Made by a program: the position numbers and the translations under genes | DNA from: Asterias amurensis | Taxonomy: Eukaryota > Echinodermata > Asteroidea > Forcipulatida > Asteriidae | Direction of reading: 5' to 3' | Assembly: GCF_032118995.1 (NCBI RefSeq) | Contig: NC_092648.1 | Location: 3,363,001 to 3,427,000 of the forward strand | DNA: 64,000 bases | In this document: piece after piece, positions 33,346 through 45,598 of the stretch | How the letters are laid out: the number at the start of each line of letters is the position of its first letter | How positions within the stretch are numbered: position 1 is the first letter of the stretch | The notes under the pieces: model-generated | The model's input: the letters and a program-made list of their open reading frames with translations, nothing else | Database searches by the model: none | Told to the model about the DNA's origin: nothing

Positions 33346-33839
33346 TGGACTATCAGATATTTTGTTTTAAAGTGGTTTTGTTCTAAGATCTAATTTAAAG
33401 GTAGGGCCCCCTTGTTTGTCTTAAAGGTGTGGGACATTTCACAGTGTAGATATAATTTAAAGGTAGGGCCTGGTTGTTTGTTTTAAAGGTTAGGTACATT
33501 TCACAATGTAGATTTAATTGTCATCACTTATTTGTATTGAAGGATAGGGACAGGGTTCTATGTCTTACTTTAATACTTATAATCCACAACACAATATATG
33601 TAAAACAATAGCACATTAAAGTAAGGGAATGAGAGAGATTTCTTGCTTCATTTATAGAATCATTTTATTTGTCAACTCAAACTTCAAATAGTATATTATA
33701 ACGAAATAAAGTAATCTTAACATTATCAGCGTAAGACAATAGTTTTAATTTACTTTTTTTCAAAAACTTTGAATCTTTTGCAGAGTGATATTTTATGCAT
33801 TCTCAGAATTAATCACTGCAATAACCTATCTTTCTGTAA

Positions 33840-33920
33840 GTTTGTATACACTCAGCGCTTTGAGTAGCTTGTTTAGTATGAATAAAGACTATATAAGACT
33901 TTGATATTATTATTATTATT
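33840..33920 (+). mobile_element. LINE 3' terminus
   Basis: CAGCGCTTTGAGTAGC...GAATAAAGACTATATAAGAC...(ATT)n is the typical 3' end of a CR1/L2-like LINE with an ATT repeat tail. No coding part is seen upstream. Confidence 0.55.
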
Positions 33921-33942
33921 TAATAGTTCAAATTTCTACCAA

Positions 33943-34141
33943 GGGCCTAATTTCATAGAGCTGCTTTACCTGAAAATATTGCTGAGCAATTTTCTGCTTA
34001 GCAGAAATGAGCAGGATACCATACCAATCACAAGTTGTTTACATAGCATGGTAGTAAGGCTGGTAACCATATTTTGGTAAGCATAATTTTGTTGTGCTGA
34101 CAATACTTTTTGTGCTTAAGCAGCTCTATGAAATTGGGCAC
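33943..34141. mobile_element. MITE family C, well preserved
   Basis: The ends GGGCCTAATTTCATAGAGCT and AGCTCTATGAAATTGGGCAC are inverted. The inside reads CTGCTTAGCAGAAATGAGC, GGATACCATACCAATCAC and GTGCTTAAGC. It makes a good reference copy for the family. Confidence 0.8.
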
Positions 34142-34566
34142 ATTTTAAAATCCAAATACCAGAAATCACAGTAAAAGCTTTTGCAACAGATTGTTTGCAA
34201 GTAACACTTTTTACTATTATGAGGAATGTTTTCTTGCCCAATTGATAATGGTGCAACAGTTCTGTCATCAAGTCAGGTATTCATGTCAAGATACTACAAT
34301 GTCTGGTATTAGGTTTTGGTTTTAAATCAAGGTTTTTATTTGGTCAACTTAAGTTAGATCTGCAATGTAGCACATCTTGAAACTTATCTGCATTAATATC
34401 AAGAAAATATCACAATACTTATCGACTCAGAGATTAGGGTCTCGTCAGCCTATCGCAAATCAGACAAAACTTGTGTAGGACATTTTTTTTTAATGTCTAG
34501 CTTCTTTTATTTTTTTAAATAATGATTTGCTTTTAAGATCTTTGTCCACTATGCAAATAATACCTC

Positions 34567-34757
34567 TTAAAGGCACTGTACACGGTGCGCAATATTTGAG
34601 TGAGAAATTACCTCTTTCTCTAAAACTATGTTACTTCAGAGGGAGCTTTTTCTCAAAACACTGTATACTATCAACAGCTCTCCCATGCTCGTTACCAAGT
34701 AAGTTTTTATGCGAACAATTATAATGAGTAATTACTATGAGTTTCCAGTGCCTTTAA
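34567..34757. mobile_element. TTAA-type MITE (family A), internally deleted
   Basis: TTAA at 34567-34570 and 34754-34757 flank AGGCACTGTACACGGTGCG and GAGTTTCCAGTGCCT. Landmarks TCTATCAACAGCTCTCC and CTCGTTACCAAGTAAG place it reversed. At 190 bp it is about half the family length. Confidence 0.75.
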
Positions 34758-34786
34758 GTCTACTACATTAAATGCAAGAGTATGGC

Positions 34787-35945
34787 TACTTATAATTATT
34801 AAGTTATGAGTTTACTTTAAAACTTTGTGAAGCTTTAAGTTGTGGAGTAAAGTAAGTGTACCTTGCAAGAAATCTAATTTTAAGATAAGTTTTTTTCCTC
34901 CTGGTAACAAAAGTCTATACCAGAACCACTTTCTTTCTGAAATCTTAAAGCCACTCTTTCGAAAAGTATTCCACCCCGAGAAACAGTATATTTTCCTCCA
35001 ACTTTGTGAGTTCAAAATACACCCATTGTGTGCTTGCTTGCAAATAGTGCACTTACTTTTTACAAGAACATTTACTTGAATGTTAGATTATATCTGCCTC
35101 TGACATTAAATAATTAAAGGGAAGGTACATGTTTGGGAATTGTCAAAGACCAGTGTTCTCACTAAGTGTATCCCACAATGAGCATAAAATAACAAGCCTG
35201 TGAAAATTTGGGCTCAATCGGTCATCGAAGTTGCAAGAAAATGATGAAACAAAAAAAAACCCTGTAAGAGGAATTTGTGTGCTTTTAGGAAGGAATAAAA
35301 GACTTCTAGCTAGAGACTTTTATTATTTTAGTTAGAAAATACCCCTTTCTCAAAAACTACATTACTTCAGAGAGAGTTGTTTTCCACAATGTTTTATACT
35401 ATCAACTGCTCTCCAATGCTCGTTACCAAGTTAGTTTTTAAGTTAATATTTGTTTTGAGTAATTACCAAACATGTACCTTCCCTTAAAGTCTACAAAATT
35501 AAACGCAAAGAATATGGCTACTTATAACTATTGATTTATATGTTTACTTTAAAATTTTATGAAGCTTTAAGTTGTGGAGTAAAGTATGTGTACCTTGCAT
35601 ATAAAACCTAATTTTAAGATAAGGTTTTTTCCTCCTGGTAACAAAAGTCTATACCAGACCCACTATCTTTCTGAAATCTTAAAGCCACTCTTTCGAGCAG
35701 TATTCCACCCCGAGAAACAGTACATTTTTCTTCAACTTTGTGAGTTCAAGACACACAAATTGTGTGCTTGCTTGCAAATCCACTCTTTCGAAAAGTATTC
35801 TACCCCTGAGAAACAGTTAATTTTTCTCCAACTTTGTGAGTTCAAAATACACACATTGTGTGCTTGCTTGCAAATGGTACACTTACTTTTTACAAGAACA
35901 TTTACTTGAATGTTAGATTACATCTACCTCTGACATTAAATAATT
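34787..35945. repeat. tandem duplication split by a MITE
   Basis: The block at 34787-35113 (GAAGCTTTAAGTTGTGGAG, CTCCTGGTAACAAAAGTC, CACTCTTTCGAAAAGTATTC, TGTGTGCTTGCTTGCAAAT) recurs at 35533-35945. The second copy has an extra internal repeat of CACTCTTTCGA...CTTGCAAAT. No ORF of interest is conserved; ORFs of 79 and 107 codons share text only because of the duplication. Confidence 0.85.
35114..35487. mobile_element. TTAA-type MITE (family A), reversed
   Basis: It is bounded by TTAA at 35114-35117 and 35484-35487. Its ends AGGGAAGGTACATGTTTGG and CCAAACATGTACCTTCCC are inverted complements and differ from other copies (GGGAAGGTACATG for GGCACTGGACAC), so it is a subfamily. It sits between the two halves of the 34.8-35.9 kb duplication. 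Confidence 0.8.
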
Positions 35946-36834
35946 CTTACAAATGAAATCAACAAGCTTCTTGCTCATTTAGGATTCCTTTATTATATAC
36001 TTTGAGGTTTCGATAATATTACTTTTTCTCTCAACTTGGGAAGCTTTCAAGATTGTAATGAGAGTTATTTGCTACACTCTCTCATTTTTAGGATATCAGC
36101 TTTATTGATGCTGTGAAATGGAAACATTGAGGTGTCCTACATGTAAGATCATGACGTAACAGGACACAATAAAGGAAGTCAAAAACTTCTATTTATGCTT
36201 AACTATGTAACTCATTGCAATCTTGCTTCTGCATCTCTCCCGTGCCAGGAGTTTCTTTAAGACAGACATGGCACATTATAAATTGCCACTATTATTATAT
36301 TTGTTATTATTTATGAACTAAATGAACTAACCCTAACTAGGGGCGCTTGATTTGCCCTTGTCATCAAAATATGGTGATCCATTAATGATGACTCCATTTA
36401 TACATCATTTAGATTTTCAGAAAAATTTTGCCAAAGTGTACCTTAAATAAATTGAATCTGATTTGCCTTAACTAAACATTTTTAATTTGTTTCAGGTCAG
36501 GCATGGTGTTCAGCACATTCCAGATCTTTTACTTATCATCATACGATGCGAAATAATTTCATTCCTAGTTGATGGTGTAACTTGAGAAAAAATATCAATA
36601 GTTTGTACTAAAAACCTTTTTAACTCAAAGGGGTTTTGTTAATCAAAAACATGTTTCCTATTTTTTAAATCTGTAATCAATCTGTAGGGACAGACCTCTC
36701 ATTTCGGGTTAGGCTGGTGCCAGCATTTCATCCCCAAAAATGTTGTGGCATGTGACGAGATATTCTGTTGGTATGAGTGCTGCAAAAACAGACCACCCTT
36801 TGATGTTAGTGTAAAACAACCACAGGTATTTTAC
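35946..36834. other. no gene seen
   Basis: AT-rich unique sequence downstream of the last recognised - strand exon module. It may hold that locus's terminal exon and poly(A) site, but I cannot place them. Confidence 0.35.
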
Positions 36835-37799
36835 CTTCCTCTTGCGTAACCCTCACATATCTAAACTGGTGATATGTGGACAGTGGGCTGACTCCACGCA
36901 GTTGCAGGTCTTGGAAATGTGTGACAGGTAGACACCATCTACATATTAAGACAAACATATGTTTATTATTAAGGTATAATAAGAATGCTACTTTAAATTT
37001 GTAATTTTAGTTTTTCATGGACTCAACAAAATAATAAAGATGATTGAGATCGAATAATGAGATGTAAACATTTGAAACTACAACCCTTATGTTGAGGTAT
37101 GTGTACATTTGTTTGTTTAAATGTATCAGAACTTTTTCTCAGAAAGAAATTTGAAATTATTTGCTTCCGAAATCCCCCCCCCCAAAAAAAAAAAGAAAAT
37201 GTTGTTATTTAAATTTTTGTAGATATATTAAGAACATCATTCACAGTTTTTAATAGATTTGTTTGGCTTGAATGGTACAGTGGAATTCCCCACCCAACTC
37301 TTTACACCGTACTTTATAAGTCTAGCTACTCTACTGCCAATAGACTGATCCATAAAGCTTCGCCCCATTTCGTATTGACCAATCACAACCCAATGCGCAA
37401 CTAAAAGTCTGACAATATAAAGTCCAGCATGCGTGCGTGTATGCTTGGAGCGCACAGCTGAGTTGTGCAGAATGGTATTGGAGAGGCATTGGAGAGGCTC
37501 TTGTGTTCTTGCTCACATGAGCACTGAGGGAGGAGCCTAATGGATCGGTCTATTGCATGAACTATCAAGACAAAGTAGTGAAAAAAACTAATGAAAACAA
37601 AACTGGGATAGATTCATGATTGATCCATCAGCTTCGTAACGTGCAAAATAATTTATGCAACCTTTTGTAAAGGAAGGGGAGAGCAGTTCATTTACCTGAT
37701 TCAATGTAAATGGTTAGGAAGCGGTGATGAGTAGATCTCTGTGGAGATGACAACCCTCGCTGTCTGATGACTGCCCTCGCTGTCTGTTGACTGCCCCCA

Positions 37800-38158
37800 C
37801 TATCAATGCAAACAGAAAATATAATGAAGCTTTATTTAGCTTTGAAATAATAGCAAGTAATGAAGTACAAGGGTAATTTGAACATTTACCATTAAAGATT
37901 AACTTCAACATTTTTAAGGTCAACTTGAATATGTATTTTCCTTTTTATAAAAAGGTGAAAGAATGTGTAATAATTAGGTAAAACTCAATCAAAATGGTTT
38001 GATAAAATTGAAAATGAAAATGATGAAATCGTTTTGATCAGTTTTGCAGAGTTTGCTCAAAACGCAGAGTTTCATGAATCAAGTGTCAACAAAATTATGG
38101 GGAGGAAAACCTAGCTTTGAACTGTCCAAAATCTAAAATTAAAGCTCATACAATTTGA
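37800..38158. other. intron-like spacer, no gene seen
   Basis: AT-rich sequence between two - strand modules, with nothing recognisable. Confidence 0.4.
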
Positions 38159-38532
38159 TTAAAGGAACGTTACAGAATTGGTAAGAAACCCAAATCGTGA
38201 AGATCACAAATTTACATAAAACTTACACAGTCTAATGATGATGATAGTAGAAAACATCCCTTGAAATGTTTCTGTCTGAAGTGTCATATTTGATGAGAAA
38301 TAAATAATCTAATTTCGTGTTTGGAGTTTATCGCTCAGTGAGCGTTTTACTCATTTTTGTTTTGGCATCGATGCAATGCAAAATTTGTAGTCGGTTTTTC
38401 ATTATTCCAGATGGCTAACCGATCTCAAACCTCAACAGGTTTGTCAGTTTATGTTTATGATGGATTACATAAAGTGCTTACACTGCCAGCAACTGTTTTG
38501 TTAGCGAAATCAATTCTGTAACGTTCCTTTAA
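38159..38532. mobile_element. TTAA-type MITE (family B, copy 2), intact ends
   Basis: TTAA at 38159-38162 and 38529-38532. The ends AGGAACGTTACAGAATTGGT and ATCAATTCTGTAACGTTCCT are inverted. Internal GTTTATCGCTCAGTGAGCG and GGATTACATAAAGTGCTTAC match 59125-59432 reversed. It lies in an intron of the - strand repeated-exon locus. Confidence 0.85.
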
Positions 38533-39687
38533 CTGTTGATGATGAAGTCCCTGAATCTTTGGCATGTATGTTTAAAAAACCTTTTTGTCTGTGGTTTTTG
38601 TTGAGCGAAGATTGTAAAAAGTCTAAACAAGCAACACTATGCGCCGTTAGTTATTAAACCGACATGTTTAAACAAAGTGGAGTGAAAGAAGCGGAGTGAA
38701 AGGAGAGCTGAGAAGAGCAGCGATTGAAAGAGACCAGGTAAAGGCAGCGACTCTAGGGGCACGCCCCCATTACAATTTGAGGACGAGGGGGCTGCGCAAG
38801 CAAGTCTATGCCAAACGATGCTGTTGAAACTGGTTCTTACCTGTCGATGGGGAAGACATTGTTGTGACACTTGGCAGCATGTGCATCATTTACTTTTGAA
38901 GAGGTAGACTCCATCTGACAAATGGCATCTGTCTGTAGCTAAAAAGAATAAACGATATTATGTAAAAGAGGTGTGTTGTTGTTTTTCATCATCTGCAGCA
39001 ACACTTTGATAATGTTCTGACCATAAGAGGGCCTCCTACAAGTATACAAGTATGATTTTAGCAATTCAAGCATATCAACCAAAAATGACCCATGTTTTTT
39101 TTTTCTTGCACTGTTGACTGGGCTTGTAACAAAATGCCCAAAGCAACCACAAACAGCTGCAAAAAGTTGACAAACTTCCACATTATAAGCAAAAGGTCAA
39201 AATGATAATTTTATATTAAATTTTGCTTAATATTTTTCTTATAGCAACATTCGGTAGACAAAATAATCTACACACTGTCATTTATGTTCTACCTTGTATA
39301 GTTTTTTATAAAATTTTAATGCAAGGGAAATTTGACATTTGATTCTCCCCAAAACAGTGTCACTTTCCCTCTCCCCCTAAAAATAGCTCATTCAATTGTA
39401 CAGTTTGTTGGCCAGTAGGAGGTACAATAGAGGAAAAACATGGAAAGTTTGAAGAAAACTCTGATAAATTTATGAACTCACAGCTGTTCTAATGTGCAAG
39501 ACTCAGGAGTTTCCCTTACCTTTTATCAAGGAGAGAGCAGTTCACTTATCAGACTCTTTGTACATTGTTAGGAAGCTCATCAACTGCAGGTCTCATGACA
39601 TCTACTTGGTTGATGTGTAGATCTCTGTGGAGATGACAACCCTCGCTGTATCATATAAACAGAGAACAAAATAATGCTTCAGCTGCT

Positions 39688-40031
39688 TTAAAGGTACTGA
39701 ACACATTTGGTAATTGTCAAAGACCAGTGTTCTCACTTGGTGTATCCCATCATAAGCATAAAATAACAAGCCTGTGAAAATTTGGGCTCAATTGGTCATC
39801 GAAGTTGCGAGAAAATGATGAAAGAAAAAACACCCTTGTTGGCCAAATTTGTTTGCTTTCATATAGGAATAAAAGACTTCTAGCTAGAAGTCTTTTATTA
39901 TTTTAGTGAGAAATTACCTCTTTCTCAAAAACTACGTTACTTCAGAGGGAATCGTTCCCACATTGTTTTATACTATCAACAGCTCTCCAATGCTCGTTAC
40001 CAAGTCAGTTTTTAAGTTAATATTTGTTTAA
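39688..40031. mobile_element. TTAA-type MITE (family A), one end lost
   Basis: TTAA then AGGTACTGAACACATTTGG. Family landmarks are GGTGTATCCCATCATAAGC, GGTCATCGAAGTTGCGAG, TAAAAGACTTCTAGC and TATACTATCAACAGCTCTCC. The far terminus stops short near 40031. Confidence 0.75.
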
Positions 40032-40039
40032 ACATTTTA

Positions 40040-40660
40040 CAAGTTATGAAATGCAATTGTTGTTTGAGATTAGCTTTTTTCCTGTCATTTACCTATTTGT
40101 CACACTTTTAACCATAAACTGTTTTTGTTTCACCCTCACTACATTGTGTGGTATGATAAGATAAGCAGTGAATAGTCAGGCAACTCAGAGAGATTTTTTA
40201 CAATTTTTGGTAGGACTTGGAAAGCACACAGTGCGCAAAACCTTTTGCATGTCACTGTGAGGGTAAAAACCAACATTCCGGATGTTGCAGACGTTGAAAC
40301 AAAAAAATCTTAATGCTTTGTTTACCCCATAACAAAGAGGGGAAAAGGGTACTGGATCTCATGCTCATAATCTCTATTTTGTAACAATTGCACTATTTCT
40401 AGACCTTCCATTATTTTGCTTGACATGATGACAAGAGATTGATAGGCAGCCCCCATTGTATTTGGAATGGCAGGGTGGATTCAGGGTGAACACAATCCAC
40501 ATTCTCTTGAAAGAGAAACAAAAAACTGGTGCATTTCTTGAGAAGGATTTGTTGTCTTTTTATCTTGGTGAAAGGAATGGTTTGATTGTGACAACGATAA
40601 TCTCAACAACAAAAAATAATGATATAAAAATCCCCCCAGGACATTCACAGAATTAATCAC
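40040..40660. other. no gene seen
   Basis: Unique sequence between two family A copies, within an intron of the - strand locus. A 66-codon ORF at 40456-40656 (+) has no domain. Confidence 0.4.
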
Positions 40661-41033
40661 ATATAAGACACTGTAGACGTTTGGGAATTGTCAAAGACCA
40701 GTCTTCTCACTTGGTGTATCCCATCATAAGCATAAAATAACAAGCATGTGAAAATTTGGGCTCAATCGGTCATCGAAGTTGCGAGAAAATGATACAAGAA
40801 AAAACACCCTTGTTGGACGAATTTGTGTGCTTTCAGATAGGAATAAAAGACTTCTAGCAAGAAGTCGATCTTTTATTATTTTAGTGAGAAATTAACTCTT
40901 TCTCAAAAACTACGTTACTTCAGAGGGAGTCTTTTCCCACAATGTTTTATACTATCAACAGCTCTCCAATGCTTGTTACCAAGTCAGTTTTAAAGTTAAC
41001 ATTTGTTTTGAGTAACTACCAAACTTCCCTTAA
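40661..41033. mobile_element. TTAA-type MITE (family A)
   Basis: It shares about 300 bp with the copy at 39688-40031, including the pair GACTTCTAGCAAGAAGTC, an internal palindrome typical of this subfamily. The right end TTCCC is followed by TTAA at 41030-41033. Confidence 0.75.
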
Positions 41034-41729
41034 AAACCACATCTCAAATTAATGGCGTGTCATAAATTTACCTGTTCATGGAGAAGACATTGTTGAATCT
41101 TGTACAGGTATGTGCTGCAATCACATCAGGCATCTACTTCTGAAGAGGTGGACTTCATATGGCAATGGCCTGTCTGTAGCCAGCCTAAATACAAAAAAAA
41201 TAATGTTGTAAAAATGGTATGTTGTTGTTTTCCTTCAATTTCAACAATAATGCAATAACCCTACCACCATAAGAGGGTGCTATACAGGTCTTGTCAAAAC
41301 AGACGCTCTAAATCTTATGGTCTTAATCAAGTAATTATAATACAAGAAATGGTTATCTTTTTGCGTGCCCATTAGAAGCTTATATTTAGGTTGAGATTCG
41401 TTGATTATTACACACATATGTGCAAGTACATGCAAGTCCTAGTCGTGAGTTTGTACGTTTTGAAAAAAAAAAGGTTTATTTCTTGCAGTTTTCCGGCAAT
41501 GTCGACCAGGTGTTTTGCTGCTGATGTATTGCTGCTGGAGGCAGCAAAACAGCTAAAAATGGGGTCAGTTTGCAAAGTGGTCCGGTCCGCCGTCTTTTCC
41601 AACAAACACTTCGAGCCGTCGTGCTTCAAATATCGCGCCTCGATTGACATCACAAACAGCGCCCTCTCGGGTCGGGCCTACTTTTAAGTTTGTTAATAAA
41701 ATGGATGGAAACTAAATTTGTAGAACCTT

Positions 41730-43167
41730 AGTTAAGAGTCAGTTCAGGTGAATAGTTGACATAGTTGCTCACGGTCAAAAAATGAATTTTTTTTATACTT
41801 TGTGGGTGGAAGGGCCTCGGGCTGCAAGTAAACAAAATTGCATTTTCAGTTCCATATATAGCCCGTTGCCATGGTTACGGCTCATTTTGTTTTTGGCCAT
41901 TTTAGGCCGATTTTGGGGTTTGAAAAACTGGTTTTTAGCTCATATTTACAACTCCACCCCACCAAAATGCAAAATTATTTCAAAAAACCTTGTATATCAC
42001 TACAAAGTATCATCCTTGGCCTTCCTTCACAAAAAAAAAATTATTGCTTTAAAAATCACCCTTGTGCTATTTTTGCATCATGCATTACAGTATGTTTTTA
42101 GAATTTGCAAAATCGCCATTTTTACCCTATTTTTGGACCCCAAAATGTCAACTTGCCAGGGGTCTCAGAAAATTTTCCTTTCGGCTGTGATTAGGGCTAA
42201 CATTGGTCTTTTCATATCTGGTGAGAAAAACTTGGGCAATTGTATCCTGTTGTGACAGTACTGCCTCAAAACTAGACTTTTTTCCCAAAAACGTGAAAAT
42301 ATGCTTTTTAAGGGTCTTTTCAAATAATATTGTTTATGTCGTCCACGGTGGGAAAAAAGAATATTTTTCTTATACTTTGTGGATGGTAAGGACTTGGGGT
42401 CCAAATAAACAAAATTAACATTTCAAATCATTATATAATACGTTGCCATGGTAACGGTTCATTTGTGTTTAGGCCACTTTTGGCCAATTTGGGGGTCTGA
42501 AAACTGTTTTTTAGTTAATTTTTACAACTCCACCCCACCAAAAAAAACAAAAATATTTCATAAAACCTTTTCCATCACTACAAATTATCATCTTTGGCTT
42601 TACTTGAGACAAAAAATTATTGCTATAAATTTCACCTTTGTGCTATTTTTAGAACGTGCATTAGAGTGTGTTTTTAGAACTTGCAAAATCAACATTTTTA
42701 CCATATTTTTGCCCTCAATTTTTTTTTTCTTTTCAGGAGAACATTTTCCTTTCGGTTTTGAATAGGGCAAAAAATTTTCTTTTTATTTCTTGTAAGAAAA
42801 CCTTGGGCAAATGTATCCTGATGTAGCAGTACTGTCTCAAAAATAGACCCTTTTCCCCAAAAACATGGGGGAAGGGCAAGGATGATACTTTGTAGTGATA
42901 TACAAGGTTTTTTGAAATAATTTTGCATTTTGGTGGGGTGGAGTTGTAAATATGAGCTAAAAACCAGTTTTTCAGACCCCAAAATTGGCCTAAAATGGCC
43001 CAAAAACAAAATGAGCCGTAAGCATGGCAACGGGCTATATTTGGAACTGAAAATGCAATTTTGTTTACTTGCAGCCCAAGGCCCTTCCACCCACAAAGTA
43101 TAAAAAAAAATCATTTTTTTGTCCGTGAGCAAGTATGTCAACTATTTACCCGAAATGACTCTTAACT
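41730..43167. mobile_element. large foldback element, about 300-bp terminal inverted repeats
   Basis: The left arm starts AGTTAAGAGTCAGTTCAGG and the right arm ends with its complement (AAATGACTCTTAACT). The arms stay paired through GTTGACATAGTTGCTCACGG, TACTTTGTGGGTGGAAGGGC, CAACTCCACCCCACCAAAAT and ACTACAAAGTATCATCCTTG. Internally the left arm is followed by a diverged direct copy (42338-42830), so the layout is unit, unit, inverted unit. It has no transposase. It lies inside the - strand repeated-exon locus. Confidence 0.85.
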
Positions 43168-43171
43168 GTTT

Positions 43172-43520
43172 ATTCATATTCTACTCATCAAAACACATAT
43201 TTAAGTGACAAAAGCTTTATTTTGACAAAATACCACTTCCAGGTAACTTTAAGGCAAAGGGCCAGCATCAAGGCACTTTGCCACTGCTACAATTACAGAC
43301 ATTCTGCACATTACTATAATAAAAATATTGACTGGCAATGAGGTAATTAGTGTACGTCTATTCCCCAAGAGACTTTGAGAAGGCCGAGGGAATAAGGCCT
43401 CTCTACTGGCCACTCACCGACCTGAGGGAGAATAGATGACACTAGTTACCTCGTTGCTAGTCAATATGTGTTTTATAACACACCTCGGTCTTAAATGTGA
43501 AATAAAAGCAGAAATCTGGC
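43172..43520. other. inverted-repeat-bearing spacer
   Basis: ATATTGACTGGCAATGAGGTAA (43325) faces TTACCTCGTTGCTAGTCAATAT (43445), about 120 bp apart, around CTATTCCCCAAGAGAC.../...GGGAGAATAGATG. This is probably another small MITE of about 145 bp (43323-43468). Confidence 0.6.
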
Positions 43521-43812
43521 ACTATTTACCTTTTACTAGGGAGATCATGCAGCTCCTTTATCATGGTCCAGTCTCAAGCCCCTCGGCATACTTCTTGTTG
43601 CGTAGATTTCTGTGGTGATGGCAAGCCTTTCTGCAATACGAACAAATCATACAAAATGCTTTTAAAACAAAATTTATCTTTGTTCAACCCAAAATCATTT
43701 AAAAATGTACCCAGTCAGTTACCCTTGTGGTTTATTATTTGATATCTGATATAAAAAATATCGCATCCCCTTAAGGTGATCCCCTGTCTGCCGCTTCCCA
43801 GGTTGTATCGTT

Positions 43813-43890
43813 GCCTGGGTGTGATGCCTGGGTGTGATACCTGGGTGTGATACCTGGGTGTGATACCTGGGTGTGATACCTGGGTGTGAT
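43813..43890. repeat. 13-bp minisatellite, six copies
   Basis: Six consecutive copies of ACCTGGGTGTGAT; the first two begin with G. They are nearly identical, so expansion was recent. Confidence 0.95.
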
Positions 43891-43980
43891 CCCTGGCTAC
43901 ATGGCAGTTTGCGGTTGAATGGCGTCTGACAGGCACCCCGAACAAAGATATTGACAAAATAGGGAGACCGCCAACTACCG

Positions 43981-44036
43981 CTAGATAACTCAGTTGGTAG
44001 AGCGCCGGCACGTTAAACCGGAGGTCGTTGGTTCAA
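43981..44036 (+). mobile_element. tRNA-like SINE head
   Basis: TAACTCAGTTGGTAGAGCGCC (box A-like) then CGGCACGTTAAACCGG and GTTGGTTCAAATC (box B-like). The anticodon stem has a mismatch and no acceptor stem closes, so this is not a functional tRNA. Confidence 0.5.
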
Positions 44037-44059
44037 ATCAAAGCAACAACTGACATTAT

Positions 44060-44190
44060 ATTTAAGTACGCTCTAATCCTCCAATCAGATTTGCAGAATG
44101 GTGTGGTGTTACAAACCTTTATCTTCAAGTACGCGCTAATCCTCCAATCAGATTGGCAGAATGGAGTGGTGATAAAAACCTATATTGCAT
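44060..44190. repeat. 70-bp tandem duplication
   Basis: AGTACGCTCTAATCCTCCAA and TCAGATTTGCAGAATGGTGTG occur twice, about 71 bp apart. Confidence 0.75.
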
Positions 44191-44245
44191 GGCTAATATC
44201 ACTACCATGCATCTTGAGTGGTCAAGTTTGCTTTAAGATAAATAC

Positions 44246-44384
44246 GTTATCACACGCGCACTCATGGAAATACAGAAAATATAGCGCGTCTGCGTCCCAT
44301 ATCCAACTCGGCCTTCGGCCTCGTTGGATATGGGACGCAGAAGCGCTATATTTTTCCGTATTCCACTCGCGCTTGTGTGATAAC
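44246..44384. mobile_element. 139-bp near-perfect hairpin element
   Basis: GTTATCACACGCGCACTCAT pairs with the far end (CGCGCTTGTGTGATAAC). The inner arm CTGCGTCCCATATCCAAC pairs with GTTGGATATGGGACGCAG. The loop is CCTTCGG. A second partial arm recurs directly at 44476-44543. The CpG-rich arms contrast with the surroundings. Confidence 0.85.
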
Positions 44385-44959
44385 TTATAATATTGCACGG
44401 CTGATATCCCTACTTGCATCTTGTGTGTTCTGTGTCACGCGCCAAGTTTGCTTGAAGATAAATACTTCATCCTCGTTGGATATGGGACGCAGAAGCACTA
44501 AATTTCCCCGTATTCCACTCGGGCTTGTGTGATAACTTATATTCTGCCATAGAGTAATAGAACTAGAGGGCACATTGGTGATGCTGCGTGCACAAACACG
44601 ACAGGACCGCAAGGCGGCACTCGTGCCATTTTGTAAACTGAACACTGTATGCGCGTTGAAAGTGAAATACACAATGTGAGTGTTGATAAACACACACTAT
44701 GCGATGCTATTTTGACAAGTTAAAAAAAGGCCGCATGCACGCATGCCGGGCTGCGTATATAGGCAAGTGTGCCCTATAACTCTATTTATTCTGCATAACT
44801 ACTGGCGAGTACACTTTTAGACTGGATGTAAATAATTTTTAAAATGTTGGTAAATTTACCTTCTACTGGACAGTGCATGCAGCTCATTTACAACAGGCCA
44901 GCCAAACTTTGTTGACAGGTAGATCTCTTTGATGATGGTCAGCCTTACTGTAATAAAAG

Positions 44960-45598
44960 TAAATGTATGTAAAATTTGCAACAATTAGTGTTTCATATAT
45001 AATTTGGTTTGCGGTAACACCATGTGTGTATCTACCGCGAAGTAGATTGTTCGGGTGTTTGGGAGACTTCTCAGTTCTGAAAATAAATTGTTAATATTAC
45101 CAGGGCGGATGGTATAGAAAATAAGCTGGGACTGCTACTTGAGGTTATGGGATCGTAATTAACTGTACTAACCACGGAGTCAGTTCTTAAATTGTTCTAA
45201 CGTATCGACTAGCTTGCTCTAGTCATCGCAATGTTTAGCGAACCGGTAGTGATTGATAAAAATCGGCCTTGTTATAAAAGTATTCCCTTTTTACCCGTAA
45301 GAAAGGCTCTCTTCATTTAGAAAATACCTTCATTTAATCAAAGTATTTTTGTATTAAACATTGAATTTTGAAACAGGAAGGCACTGGTGTTGTTATCATC
45401 ATGTACCAATTGACAGTGTAAGCTCATGTTGGAGTATAGTCGAGCTCACTTAATCAATCATGGTCGTTATGCATATATTAATATACAAATTTAAGAATTC
45501 ACTTTACTAGTCTAGTAGTAACAGGGCCCTCAATTTCCATTGTATTTCCACAAATAAATGACATCTAAGGATAAAATTAGGCTGATAGTTCAGGACTA
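44960..45598. other. no gene seen
   Basis: An intron-like interval of the - strand locus, without recognisable elements. Confidence 0.4.

Noticed and set aside
41391-41687. ORF containing VFSNKHFEPSCFK as a THAP-domain protein
   Set aside because: The text resembles the end of a THAP zinc finger, but the expected Cys (VCS.HF) is Phe, the rest of the domain is absent, and the frame is short. At most a fossil of a THAP-type gene or DNA transposon.
43981-44036. Functional tRNA-Asn(GTT)
   Set aside because: The anticodon stem is mismatched and there is no acceptor stem.
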